DNA from: CAADGY01 sp900696665
GTDB lineage: Bacteria; Acidobacteriota; Terriglobia; Bryobacterales; Bryobacteraceae
Length of the DNA: 34,551 bases
NCBI GenBank assembly: GCA_035063885.1
Contig: JAPSFM010000044.1
Coordinates: forward strand, 1 to 34,551
Reading direction: 5' to 3'
Shown here: piece after piece, positions 1 to 8,598 of the stretch
Numbering within the stretch: the first letter of the stretch is position 1
Layout of the letters: each line of letters begins with the position of its first letter
The notes under the pieces: generated by a model
What the model was told of the DNA's origin: nothing
The model's database searches: none
Seen by the model: only the letters and a program-made list of their open reading frames with translations
Made by a program: the position numbers and the translations under genes

Positions 1-178
1 CAGGAACTTCATGTAACCATACCTTGCTGTTGATTGCGATTCGTCTGGATTGAGAGATCCGGACGTTTCATTCAGAGCCACGAGGAAGATGTCGGCGGCA
101 GATTACCTGCAATTTGGCAGGTATCCATGCCCGCCGAGTTGCTGGCTGCTTTCGGACATGCCTCGAACCTAGCCAGGG

Positions 179-551
179 CTAACCGCACCTAACTGGATCT
201 CCGTCCACGTTGATCCCGCGGAGAATCAGAAACAGGACAGTCGCGGTCAACCCAGCACCAAGGAGAAATGTTGCCCGCCGCCGGCCTGTCCAGGCGTAAA
301 CCTGCCCAAGGCCGTATCCAACGGCGGTCAGCCCGATCCAAGGTATCAAGGGGTAGCCGACGAACACGGAGCACCAGCCGAAAGATCGTCAATTCCAAAG
401 CGATCAACCACAAGCCGCGCGTGAATAGGAACTGTGACAACTCACACTTGGATTTTTTGCGCAGCGCCAAACACGCGCCAGTTCCTGTGAGCTGAAAGAA
501 AACGGGGGCGCAGAAATGTGTGATCCAACGTGTGAAGAATAGCGGATTGTA
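179..551 (-). pseudogene. Decayed DUF1624/heparan N-acetyltransferase-like membrane protein fragment
   Basis: Two minus-strand reading frames together resemble the DUF1624 family of multi-pass inner-membrane proteins related to heparan-alpha-glucosaminide acetyltransferase. From about 551 the first frame reads FFTRWITHFCAPVFF, then a KSKCELSQFLFTRGLWL helix. Near 378 the similarity moves to another frame (FGWCS, then YPLIPWIGLTAVGYGLG and a further hydrophobic helix) and ends at a stop at 179. The family's N-terminal start, and the segment usually found between the FGW and YPLIPWIG motifs, are missing. There is thus at least one frameshift, one internal deletion and a lost 5' end. The family call comes from remembered motifs; the broken state is read directly. 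I do not think it makes a working protein. Confidence 0.6.
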
Positions 552-990
552 GTCTGAGTTGGATCTGTTTTGCATTATGGCCGGCATGGCGCTAAGTGTA
601 TCTTTCAACCAGATCCATCTCCGCGCCGGTATCGTTTTCTCATCCTCAGCGGCGGACTGCAAGCGATGGCGGGCGATCATGGCGGGAAAGCGATCCGGCT
701 ACTTCCAGCCAGCCCAGCCCGGAGAGTGCCTGCGGGCGCCGCAGAGGATGTGACGGTGGGCGGGGAGGACGAGTTCTTCGGCGGAGGCCATGGCGCCCGG
801 ATCGTGCCGCGGCGGCTCGGTCCACGTCTCCCTAGCCTTGCGGAAGTGGTGGAGCGCTCGAAGGGCAAAACCGGTGGGGCAAGGGCGGCGAACTCCGCCC
901 CGCCCGGTTGTCTTCCGGGACTGCGCTGCCACTATCCCCGGTGCATGCCGGTCACGTGCAATGGATAAGCTACGTTTCTTGTCTCGACTC
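552..990. other. Non-coding or decayed stretch, no gene recognised
   Basis: About 440 bases between the DUF1624 remnant and the stop of TonB receptor 1. Several short open frames exist on both strands, but their translations are rich in Arg, Pro and Gly, overlap one another and show no family resemblance, as expected from random GC-rich sequence. I see no convincing hairpin terminator for the receptor that ends at 991. It may be relic sequence. Confidence 0.5.
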
Positions 991-3900
991 TCAGAACAAC
1001 AATTTCACTCCGAACTGAATCTGCCGCGTGAACGTGCTCTCGCCGGTAACGGTCCCGAACGCAGAACTGGTAACGCTTGTGTTGGGCGCGGTGAAATTGG
1101 GGTGATTGAAGGCGTTGAAGGCCTCGGCGCGGATCTGCAGTTTCAAATTCTCCCGCAGGTTGGTGTACTTCATGAGTGAGATGTCCCAGGTATCTGTGCC
1201 GTCGGCGCGAATGCCGGAGTAATAGAGTGGCCCAGCAAAGCGATGGTAGGCCAACTGCTTCGCAGGCGCCCTCTCGAAACCGGCACCGATGTTGAACCAC
1301 CGTTCCACAGTGCGCTGCCCCTTGGGAAGCGGAATGTCCTTGATGTCGCCGGAAAAGATGATATCGCCGAAGCTTAAGGGCGACCCGCTCCAACTGTTCA
1401 TCACGACGCCGACCTGCCAGCCGTCCACCAGCGTGCGCAGTGGCGCGGGCGCATTGGCGAGCAGCCTGCGTCCCTTGCCGAAGGGTAGCTCGTAGATGCC
1501 GCTAATACCCACGTGGTGCGGCCGGTCGTTGGGCGAGACGGTCCTGTAAGGCATGGGATCACCCGCGTTCAGATACGTCACCGCCTCCATCATCTTCGCG
1601 AACGTGTAGCCCAGCTGGAAGCTGAAGCCGTTGGCGAAGCGCCGCTCGATGCGGGTCTGCCAACTGTGATACCAGGAGTATCCCTGGCTGCTGGTCATGC
1701 TGATGCTCGTGAACTGCGGGTAGGGCAACAGCAATTGACTCACCGAGACGTTGCGTCCGGCGAGGCTGGTTCCCGGCAGCAGCGGGTAGAAAGGATTCGA
1801 AACCTGAGAACCCAAACGGTCGATCCGTGCCTGGTCACGGGTGGGCAGCGTGCTCAGATACTCGACCGGCATGGAGTCTATGCTTCGCGAGATGCGCAGG
1901 CGGGTGCTCCGGCTACCCGCATATCCGGTTTCAAAGACGATGTTGCCGGGCAGCAGGTGCTGTACGTTGAGGTTCCAGCGTTGCAGATAGGGGTTGCGCA
2001 ACCCTGTATCGAAAACCGAGACGCCGCGGCCCACATACGTCATCGCGCCTTCGCCGTTGCCGGGCGGCTCCTGGATGCCGTCCGGGAAGGGATTCGCCAA
2101 GTTGGCACGGAACGTCACACCGTTGTCAAGTGTGGGGATGAGTGGGGTAGTCTGGCTGTACCCGTATTGGTACGGTCCAAAACGCGAAACGATGCCGGGA
2201 TCAAGGAAGTAGATCCCATAGCCCCCGCGGAAAACGGTGTTGCTGAACAGATTGTAAGCAAAGCCGACGCGCGGCATGAAGTTCCACTTGTCGGCCTGAT
2301 AAAGCGTCCGGGGCTGATTACCCACGCCAGCGAAGGTTACCCCGCCGCTAACCTGGAAGGCGCTGACCGGCACTTCCGGGATGGGATTGGCGGCGTAGTT
2401 GGCGAGAGCCTGGGCGGCGATGGGCAACTGCGCGGCCGGGTCGAAGCCGCGTACCGTCCGATCGAAGCGCTCCGTCATGGGGCCCATGTACTCATACCTT
2501 AGCCCCATGGTGACAGTCAGCATCGGGGTAACACGCCAGTCGTCCTGAATGTAAATTCCGTAGGTGCTGTTCTTAAGGGCATAGCTGTCGTTGCGGTCAA
2601 CCATGCCGGAGCTCGGCTGTCCTAGCAGGAAAGCCGCCATGCCTTGCCCTTGACCGGGGGAGCCGGGGCTGTTATCCAGTGGGCCGTTGGTGTAGCCGCC
2701 GAAAACGAAACGAGGCGTGGCGTACCCGAAATTATAGTAGTTCTTCCGGTATATCCGTGCCTCAGCGCCGAATCGTAACGCATGGTTTCTCGTCGGGCGG
2801 TTCACGTCCACAAACGCAGAATGAATGTCATCACCTTGAGCGTTCGAGCCGCCTTCTCCTTGCAGCGGCTGCACGCCGGAGGGGGCGATGCTGGGGAACG
2901 ATATCGCCGCCGGATTGCGGAAGGAAAGCTGATCGATGAGAGCTTGAGGGAAACCTAGAGTGCTGAGATCAAATCCCTGGCTTGGGAATATCGACACCGA
3001 CTGAAACCGCTGGTAGCCGTACCGCATATCAATCACCAGATTCGGCGTCGCCATATAGGTATCGTCGAGTACCACGTTGTAGGGCTGAGCGTTAAAGAGC
3101 CTGCCGGAGGCGATGTTGCGCAGGTAGTTGCGGTACGGGCCTTCCTTCTTGAAGTAGTTGACCCACCGCGCATATGTCCGGTGTTTCTCGGTGAGCATAT
3201 GATCGAGTCGCAGGACGTGGTTCTGGTACCGGTTGGGAGCGGGCTGGTTCTGGAGTGCGTAGTTATTGGTCCCGTCAGGCCTTCCGGGGATGTTTGGCTC
3301 CGGCCAGTATTGCATGGCCTTGAGCGCGATGGGGTCGTGGCGGCTGGCCGGGATAATATTCCCGGGAATCGGTTGGCGGGAGAATCGCCCGTTGGGTGCC
3401 GGTTTGGTTGTAAACGGATCGTAAAGCTGGTACTGCGGCCCCAGATTCAACAGCCAGGAAAAATCGCCCTTGCGTGCATCCATGGTGGGAACCGTGCCGA
3501 CAAAGGCGTACCCCTGAGTGGCCTCATCCATGATCTCGTAGGCGTACATAAAGAAGGTACGGTCGCTGCCGTTGTATACGCCAGGTATGCGTATTGGCCC
3601 GCTAAAGCTACCGCCGCCGCGTTTGTAATTGAAATCCGCCCGCTCCTGGCCTGCCCGGTTGCCGAAGAACGTGTTCGCGTAGAAGGCCGGGTCGCGATAG
3701 AAGAAGTAGGCGCTGCCGTGGAGATCGTTGGTGCCGGAGCGGATGATCATGTTGACGTGTGTGCCCGAGGTGTGCCCCACGCTGGCATCGTAAGTGGTCT
3801 CCAGCTTCAGTTCCTGGATCGCATCCGCGGGTGGCTGGTTCGAAATGGCCGACCCGAAATCGCTGTTGGCGGTCTGGGTATTGGGCACGCCGTCCAGGGT

Positions 3901-4488
3901 GAACTCCGTGGAGCCTACCGGTGAGCCGTTGAAGGTGAGCCAGCTCGAAGAGGCGGGCCGGGAGGGGTCCTGGAATTTGGGCGCGATGGAGTAGGACCCT
4001 CCGGCCAGCACTGCACCGTTCAGAAGATAGAACAGCGAACGTACGCTGCCGTGAGGAATCGGCAACTCCGCGATATTGCGATTGTCTACGACGGTGCCTA
4101 CATTGGCCGTCGTGGTTTCAAGCAAAGGAGTACTCGCCGTGACTTCGATCTTCTCGGCTACGTCCCCGACCTCGATTACTATATCCAGCCCCACGCGATC
4201 GTTGATGCGCAGTTCGATATTGTCTCGCTCGAAGCTCTTGAAACCCGGCATCTCCGTAGTAACTCTGTAGATGCCTGGGTTGATGAACAGAATCTGGTAG
4301 TTACCTTGCTCGTTGGATTTCACGCGCACGGCAACGTTGGTGCTCTTGTTGGTGGCCGTGACGGTAACGCCCGGGACAACCGCCCCGGTCGAATCAGTGA
4401 CGCGGCCGACGATGCTGGCCCGCGACTCCTGTGCCCATGACGGCGCTGCCACGCACACGAATACTGCGACCCTAGCAATCCAATGCAT
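991..4488 (-). CDS. Oar-like TonB-dependent receptor 1 (CarboxypepD_reg-like N-terminus)
   Basis: Predicted outer-membrane receptor of 1165 residues. A signal peptide (about 1-20, ending SWAQ) is followed by a carboxypeptidase-regulatory-like beta domain (about 22-105, with SIVGRVTDSTGAVVPGVTVTA and a GIYRVTTEMPGF repeat end). A plug-like region comes next, then a very long beta-barrel ending in FGVKLLF, a terminal-Phe signature typical of outer-membrane barrels. Such proteins import large ligands, often glycan or peptide fragments, using TonB energy; this is family knowledge. No SusD partner is adjacent. The ATG at 4488 is supported by GAGGAG eight bases upstream. The gene is divergent from the winged-helix regulator at 4671, which suggests local control. 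The orphan fragment at 26.9-27.8 kb is clearly paralogous to its barrel. The ligand is unknown. Confidence 0.9.
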   Translation of the reverse strand: MHWIARVAVFVCVAAPSWAQESRASIVGRVTDSTGAVVPGVTVTATNKSTNVAVRVKSNEQGNYQILFINPGIYRVTTEMPGFKSFERDNIELRINDRVGLDIVIEVGDVAEKIEVTASTPLLETTTANVGTVVDNRNIAELPIPHGSVRSLFYLLNGAVLAGGSYSIAPKFQDPSRPASSSWLTFNGSPVGSTEFTLDGVPNTQTANSDFGSAISNQPPADAIQELKLETTYDASVGHTSGTHVNMIIRSGTNDLHGSAYFFYRDPAFYANTFFGNRAGQERADFNYKRGGGSFSGPIRIPGVYNGSDRTFFMYAYEIMDEATQGYAFVGTVPTMDARKGDFSWLLNLGPQYQLYDPFTTKPAPNGRFSRQPIPGNIIPASRHDPIALKAMQYWPEPNIPGRPDGTNNYALQNQPAPNRYQNHVLRLDHMLTEKHRTYARWVNYFKKEGPYRNYLRNIASGRLFNAQPYNVVLDDTYMATPNLVIDMRYGYQRFQSVSIFPSQGFDLSTLGFPQALIDQLSFRNPAAISFPSIAPSGVQPLQGEGGSNAQGDDIHSAFVDVNRPTRNHALRFGAEARIYRKNYYNFGYATPRFVFGGYTNGPLDNSPGSPGQGQGMAAFLLGQPSSGMVDRNDSYALKNSTYGIYIQDDWRVTPMLTVTMGLRYEYMGPMTERFDRTVRGFDPAAQLPIAAQALANYAANPIPEVPVSAFQVSGGVTFAGVGNQPRTLYQADKWNFMPRVGFAYNLFSNTVFRGGYGIYFLDPGIVSRFGPYQYGYSQTTPLIPTLDNGVTFRANLANPFPDGIQEPPGNGEGAMTYVGRGVSVFDTGLRNPYLQRWNLNVQHLLPGNIVFETGYAGSRSTRLRISRSIDSMPVEYLSTLPTRDQARIDRLGSQVSNPFYPLLPGTSLAGRNVSVSQLLLPYPQFTSISMTSSQGYSWYHSWQTRIERRFANGFSFQLGYTFAKMMEAVTYLNAGDPMPYRTVSPNDRPHHVGISGIYELPFGKGRRLLANAPAPLRTLVDGWQVGVVMNSWSGSPLSFGDIIFSGDIKDIPLPKGQRTVERWFNIGAGFERAPAKQLAYHRFAGPLYYSGIRADGTDTWDISLMKYTNLRENLKLQIRAEAFNAFNHPNFTAPNTSVTSSAFGTVTGESTFTRQIQFGVKLLF

Positions 4489-4610
4489 GATTTGTTCTCC
4501 TCAAGTGCATTTTTCCCCCTCGCAACTCTCACCCGCGGCAGAGCCTTGTCCCCGAGGCCTGTCCCACGGATTGGCTACCGATGCAAGTTCGATTTTCCAC
4601 GTCGCGGCTG

Positions 4611-4620
4611 TTGTATACAA
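4611..4620. promoter_or_regulatory. TTGTATACAA palindrome in divergent intergenic region
   Basis: A perfect 10-bp palindrome sits in the 182-bp gap between the start of TonB receptor 1 (4488, -) and the TTG start of the winged-helix regulator (4671, +). The surrounding DNA is AT-rich compared with the coding sequence. Its position suits an operator shared by both divergent promoters. Similar TTGTATACAA-type sites are bound by some GntR-family regulators, but no GntR protein is visible here, so which protein binds is unknown. Confidence 0.4.
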
Positions 4621-4670
4621 GTAAATTGTGGTAATCTCTAACGAAAAATTAAACGTTAACAGGGCAGCGT

Positions 4671-5804
4671 TTGACGGAGCAGAACGAGTTGCTGGAACGG
4701 ATCCTGGCGAGCCGATATTTCGCCCGTGCGGAAACGCGCAAACGGATACTGCGCTTTATTGTAGAGCGGTCGGCGGAACCGGGTAGCGTGCCGCTGAACG
4801 AATACGAGATCGCTGTCGAGTGCCTCGGGCGGTCCGAGTCATTCAACCCCAAAGTTGATCCCATTGTCCGAGTCAGCATGACTTCGATTCGGCGGCGACT
4901 GGATACCTATTTCGAAGCTGAGGGCGGCAAGGAACCGCTGCGGCTGCGCATCTCTAAGGGACGCTACCGAGCGGTCTATGCGCCCAATGAGAAGCCGCGG
5001 GAAAGTGCCACCAAGCAGGCAGCGGGCGACTTGAGCCCGGCGTTGGAGAAGTTCTGGCGGCCGCACCTGGCATCCGATGCGGCGACTCTGGTAGTCTACA
5101 GCGAGCCGCTGTTTCTCTGCGACGCAAAGGGACTCGGCATCCGCCACGCCGGTCTGAACAATCCTGAAACGGCGGCGGACGAGATCGTCGCGGTTGTTCC
5201 GCGCCTTGGAGGCTCCGCCCTGACGCCGTGCTACCCCTACGTTTCGGCCGGAACAATGTACTGCGTCATTGCCCTGACCCGCATCTTCCTCGGCGCGGGA
5301 GTGCCATTGGAGGTGAAGCCCACCCGTTTGTGCGCCTGGCAGCAACTGCTGGAACTGAATCTCGTGCTTGTCGGCATCTTAGGCACCAACAGCTTCCTGC
5401 GCGCGCTGCAGGGCCATGAGGACTTCGTCTTGGAGGACGACTGCATCCGCAATGGAAATCCGCAGCCGGACGAGTCGCCGGTCTATTGCGGCGAGCGCTA
5501 CCTGGACGGCAGCCTGCCACGCCACCGGCAGTATGCCGTCGTGACACGGCGGCCAGGCTTGGCGCCAGGCCGAACGATCACCATGATCGGGGCCTTTCAC
5601 GGGAAGGCCATCGATGGCGCGGCTCAACTCGTCACCACCGAGCATCTCCTCGACGGAGTCTTGCAACGCCTGACTGCACATCCGGGCGCGGACCTCCCCG
5701 AGCGTTTCCAGTTGCTCGCCGAAGTGGAGATGGTCGACATCGGCGATGATGTGGCCAATGTGCGTTGCCTTGCCCACCGGATCATGCCCGCTCATCCCGC
5801 CTGA
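4671..5804 (+). CDS. Winged-helix regulator with lineage-specific C-terminal domain
   Basis: A 377-residue cytoplasmic protein with no signal peptide or membrane segment. Residues 1 to about 105 match the N-terminal winged-helix-like domain common in Solibacter-type regulators: LLERILASRYFARAETRKR, then NEYEIAVECLGRSESFNPKVDP and VRVSMTSIRRRLDTYFEAEG, ending ISKGRYRAVYAP. In other proteins this domain is fused to adenylate-cyclase, TPR or TolB-like modules. The rest (about 120-377, from FWRPHLASD) resembles the C-terminal half of other Acidobacterial proteins with this head; I know no biochemical function for it. The start is TTG at 4671, with only a weak AGGGCAG upstream. Divergence from TonB receptor 1 makes it the likely controller of that gene. 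DNA binding is inferred from the fold. Confidence 0.75.
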   Translation: MTEQNELLERILASRYFARAETRKRILRFIVERSAEPGSVPLNEYEIAVECLGRSESFNPKVDPIVRVSMTSIRRRLDTYFEAEGGKEPLRLRISKGRYRAVYAPNEKPRESATKQAAGDLSPALEKFWRPHLASDAATLVVYSEPLFLCDAKGLGIRHAGLNNPETAADEIVAVVPRLGGSALTPCYPYVSAGTMYCVIALTRIFLGAGVPLEVKPTRLCAWQQLLELNLVLVGILGTNSFLRALQGHEDFVLEDDCIRNGNPQPDESPVYCGERYLDGSLPRHRQYAVVTRRPGLAPGRTITMIGAFHGKAIDGAAQLVTTEHLLDGVLQRLTAHPGADLPERFQLLAEVEMVDIGDDVANVRCLAHRIMPAHPA

Positions 5805-6176
5805 GCCCGCGGCGGCCCGGCTGCCAGCGCGAAGATGTGCGAGCAATGGCGCGCGCCTCGGCCGGCCTTGCGCGCGGGTCAATGCTGCTTCCCGAAGAGC
5901 CAAGCTGTGTAAAGATTTACGAATGACAGGGCATGAGTAGCGCCGGAGTCGCGGCCCCCAAGACGACTCGAATTCGTGCCGGCACCATGACCTCTTTCAT
6001 GAGTTTTCTCACATGGGTATTAGTCACAGAGCCTAGCGAGCAACCGCCACTGCCGCGTAAAAGTACTTTCCGTCAGAGCGGCGTTCCTGCGGCATTCCGA
6101 TTGCGGTGCCGGTAAAAACGGGTACTTAGCCGATGAACTGGCGTTGCCGCGCCCGGAACCAATTTCATACAAAGGT
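5805..6176. other. Intergenic stretch between convergent genes
   Basis: About 370 bases separate the stops of the winged-helix regulator and the 777-residue hydrolase-like gene. It contains a GAGTCG/CGACTC inverted repeat with a 12-base loop (about 5946-5969) and a GTGCCGGCAC palindrome (5976-5985). A minus-strand frame of about 31 codons (VRKLMKEVMVPARIRVV...) has no family resemblance. I see no gene and no U-tracted terminator. Confidence 0.4.
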
Positions 6177-8510
6177 TCAGTCGCCCCAGCGCAGCCAGTC
6201 CCGCCAATTGCCCGGCGTGGGCCGCGGCGGTGGCGGAGTCGGGAGGAGGGCCTCGAGCGTAGCGGCCTCGACACCTCCGCGTTCCCAGCGCTCCAGCGTC
6301 CGGAGGGTTTCGCCATCATGCTGGATCTTCTCTTTCAGCAGAACTTCGGAGTAGCTGTAATCGTAGATCTCGGAGTGCCAGCCGATCGTGCAGTCCAACG
6401 CCACATAGCGGAGCATCTCGCGGGCAATTGCGATATCGTCCTTGGTAACCGCCAGGAGGCGCCGCACGATCCGCCGCTGCTCGTTCGGCCCGCTGCTCGA
6501 CAGGCGGTTCCGCAGGGTGTAGAACTCAATGACGTTCGCCATGGACTTGAACTGCAGCCCGGCGGCAGCAGCCACCGCGCGCTGACTGCCCAGTTGAGAA
6601 ACGCCGGGTTGCGCCGCGCAGCAGTCTCGTAGAATCCGCAAGCCCTTACCCCATTCCGTGGCTATCTCGCGGAAGGATGCAATCATCTCCTCGGCGCTGA
6701 ACTCTCCCAGCCAACGGGCTACTTCGTCCTCGTACGGCTGTTTGATCCGATCGCGGGTAAGACCCCAGTTGTAGGGCTGTGCCCTCCGGGCCTCGCGCTC
6801 GAGATGCAGCAGATACGACGGGCAGCGCGTGATCGGCCCGAAGTAAAATACCTCGAAAGCGCACAAATACAACTGGAACGCGCGCGAGAACTGTTCCCAT
6901 GCCTCAGTGACCCGGCCGGCCTCGCGTGGCCCCCAATCTGACGCGGCCACGCGCCTGATAACCTCATCTCTCGGCTGCAGCGGGGCGAACGCAGACTCGC
7001 CGGCAACTTTCAGCATCGGGCTCGGATAACCCCCGATGATCCAGCTCATCATGCTGCCTCTGACCTGCAGTTCGCGCATGGCAACCAGTTTCTCGTAGAC
7101 AACCTGCGGCACGGGGATGTAGGGCACGGTCGAAAGCTCGTACGTGTTACCGATCTGGAGCTTCGCCCAGGTGCTACGCCCCCCGCTGTTCACCTCCCGC
7201 GCAACCCTGGAGAAGGTTTCCGAAGGCTGGATGGAGGAAAGCGAATATTCGTGAACGCCAACCCGCTTCCCGTGCACGGTCTTCTCTCCCCCGTGCTCGA
7301 AGTTACCCATCCAGATCACGTCACTATGCAGGTGCGGAAAGAACGAAGTCAGTCCCGTTGCCTGGTTGCCACTGTACCCCCAAGCGATCAGTTTCGCGGT
7401 GGTGCTTGCCTGCCGGATGCCTTCCATGAAGCCGTTGAGGGAGTCGGCAAGAACTTCCCCCTGGCTGCGCTGACGGCATCTCGGGCAACTCTGGACGGTC
7501 TTCTCGCTGCTCCAGCAAGTGGTCTGGCGTTCGCCATTGAATATGTTGATTACGCCCGCAAGGTTCGGCACTTCGATAAACATCTCGCGCATAACCTCGC
7601 GAATGTATTTCTGTACCAGTGGTGTGGATACGCACAGGCAGCGTCCCTGGGCGCCGCGGATCTCCGGATGCCGGGCGAGCGCCGGGTGGTCCGGCGGGAG
7701 AGCGCGCGGTTCAATGCAGAAGAGATATACCCGAATGCCATAGCGGCCCGCCCTCTCCGTCAGGCGTTTCAGCTTGTCGAGACGGTGCATCCCGGGGCCC
7801 AGTTCCGGGATGGTCTTCGAAGCAACCATGCGGCTGAGCAAGCCTGCCACCCAAATGCCGTTCATGCCGCAATGCGCCAGCTTGTTGAGATATTCATCAG
7901 GATAATAGTCCCGCTGGTGCTCGAGTTCCCAGCCGCTAACCCATCGGTATGGCGCAATGGGCGAGCGCGTGATGCGATCTTCGATGACGGCCCGGCGCGA
8001 CAGTTCACCGAGCGGCAGGATGGGGCCGCCGCGCACCAGCATCTCGTCCTGCAAATAGATCAGCGCCCGGCGGATTCCCTCCGCATCGCTCGCCGTAATC
8101 TCGCACGCTGCATCCGTTACCCGCAAGTGGTAAGCTTCCGGCGCCCCCGCTGGGCAGCCCTCGGGCGCCCCGATGCCGGCGCGAATCGCGTAACCGGCAG
8201 AACGGGGCTTCACCGCCATCGCGACAGACATGAAAAGGTGGAAGTCGGCCGCAGATGTCTCCAGCCGGGCCGCTGCATGATCTGCAATCGCAAGCGAATA
8301 TCCTTGCGACAGGTCGGCTTCACGTCCGATTGCCGCCTTGCGGGAGCGGTCGCGCTTGAGCCGGCGGTGAAGGGGCGCCGAGAGATCGCGAAAGATTTCT
8401 TCCAGCCGGGGATGAGGTTTGAAGTTCGGGTGCCGCTCCTCGTGCATCTGCGCGAACTCAGGCAAGGCCGTGAGCGCCGTCGCTGCCGCAACGAAATCCC
8501 TTCGTTTCAT
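6177..8510 (-). CDS. Putative glycoside hydrolase, GH20/GH67-like architecture (paralogue A)
   Basis: A 777-residue secreted protein paralogous to its upstream neighbour. The N-terminus MKRRDFVAAATALTAL looks like a Tat-type leader. Residues about 70-165 resemble the small alpha/beta domain that precedes the barrel in GH20, GH67 and related enzymes (AYHLRVTDAACEITASDAEGIRRAL). A TIM-barrel-like region follows: YYPDEYLNKLAHCGMNGIWV (about 202-221), YGIRVYLFCIEPRA (257-270) and NIFNGERQTTC (322-332). A CPRC pair lies at 342-345. Catalytic residues cannot be assigned from sequence alone; the glycosidase call rests on this architecture. The ATG at 8510 is chosen because GGAG lies eight bases upstream and the leader begins there, although the frame is open further upstream into the neighbouring gene. 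The gap to paralogue B is 88 bases, so they are probably one operon. Confidence 0.65.
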   Translation of the reverse strand: MKRRDFVAAATALTALPEFAQMHEERHPNFKPHPRLEEIFRDLSAPLHRRLKRDRSRKAAIGREADLSQGYSLAIADHAAARLETSAADFHLFMSVAMAVKPRSAGYAIRAGIGAPEGCPAGAPEAYHLRVTDAACEITASDAEGIRRALIYLQDEMLVRGGPILPLGELSRRAVIEDRITRSPIAPYRWVSGWELEHQRDYYPDEYLNKLAHCGMNGIWVAGLLSRMVASKTIPELGPGMHRLDKLKRLTERAGRYGIRVYLFCIEPRALPPDHPALARHPEIRGAQGRCLCVSTPLVQKYIREVMREMFIEVPNLAGVINIFNGERQTTCWSSEKTVQSCPRCRQRSQGEVLADSLNGFMEGIRQASTTAKLIAWGYSGNQATGLTSFFPHLHSDVIWMGNFEHGGEKTVHGKRVGVHEYSLSSIQPSETFSRVAREVNSGGRSTWAKLQIGNTYELSTVPYIPVPQVVYEKLVAMRELQVRGSMMSWIIGGYPSPMLKVAGESAFAPLQPRDEVIRRVAASDWGPREAGRVTEAWEQFSRAFQLYLCAFEVFYFGPITRCPSYLLHLEREARRAQPYNWGLTRDRIKQPYEDEVARWLGEFSAEEMIASFREIATEWGKGLRILRDCCAAQPGVSQLGSQRAVAAAAGLQFKSMANVIEFYTLRNRLSSSGPNEQRRIVRRLLAVTKDDIAIAREMLRYVALDCTIGWHSEIYDYSYSEVLLKEKIQHDGETLRTLERWERGGVEAATLEALLPTPPPPRPTPGNWRDWLRWGD

Positions 8511-8598
8511 CGTCGATTCTCCGATCAGCCTCCAAGGCCGGTCCGCGCGTATCTTTCCGCGCGCAAGGTCACCTTCGGACCGTCGGCTTCTATCAGGC

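Noticed and set aside
1513..2502. Plus-strand open frame of 329 codons inside TonB receptor 1
   Set aside because: It is antisense to a well-supported receptor and matches no family; the same applies to 3181-3924.
5941..6115. Possible insertion-sequence end or small gene near the GTGCCGGCAC palindrome
   Set aside because: No transposase frame, matching inverted end or target duplication could be found; the short frame has no similarity.
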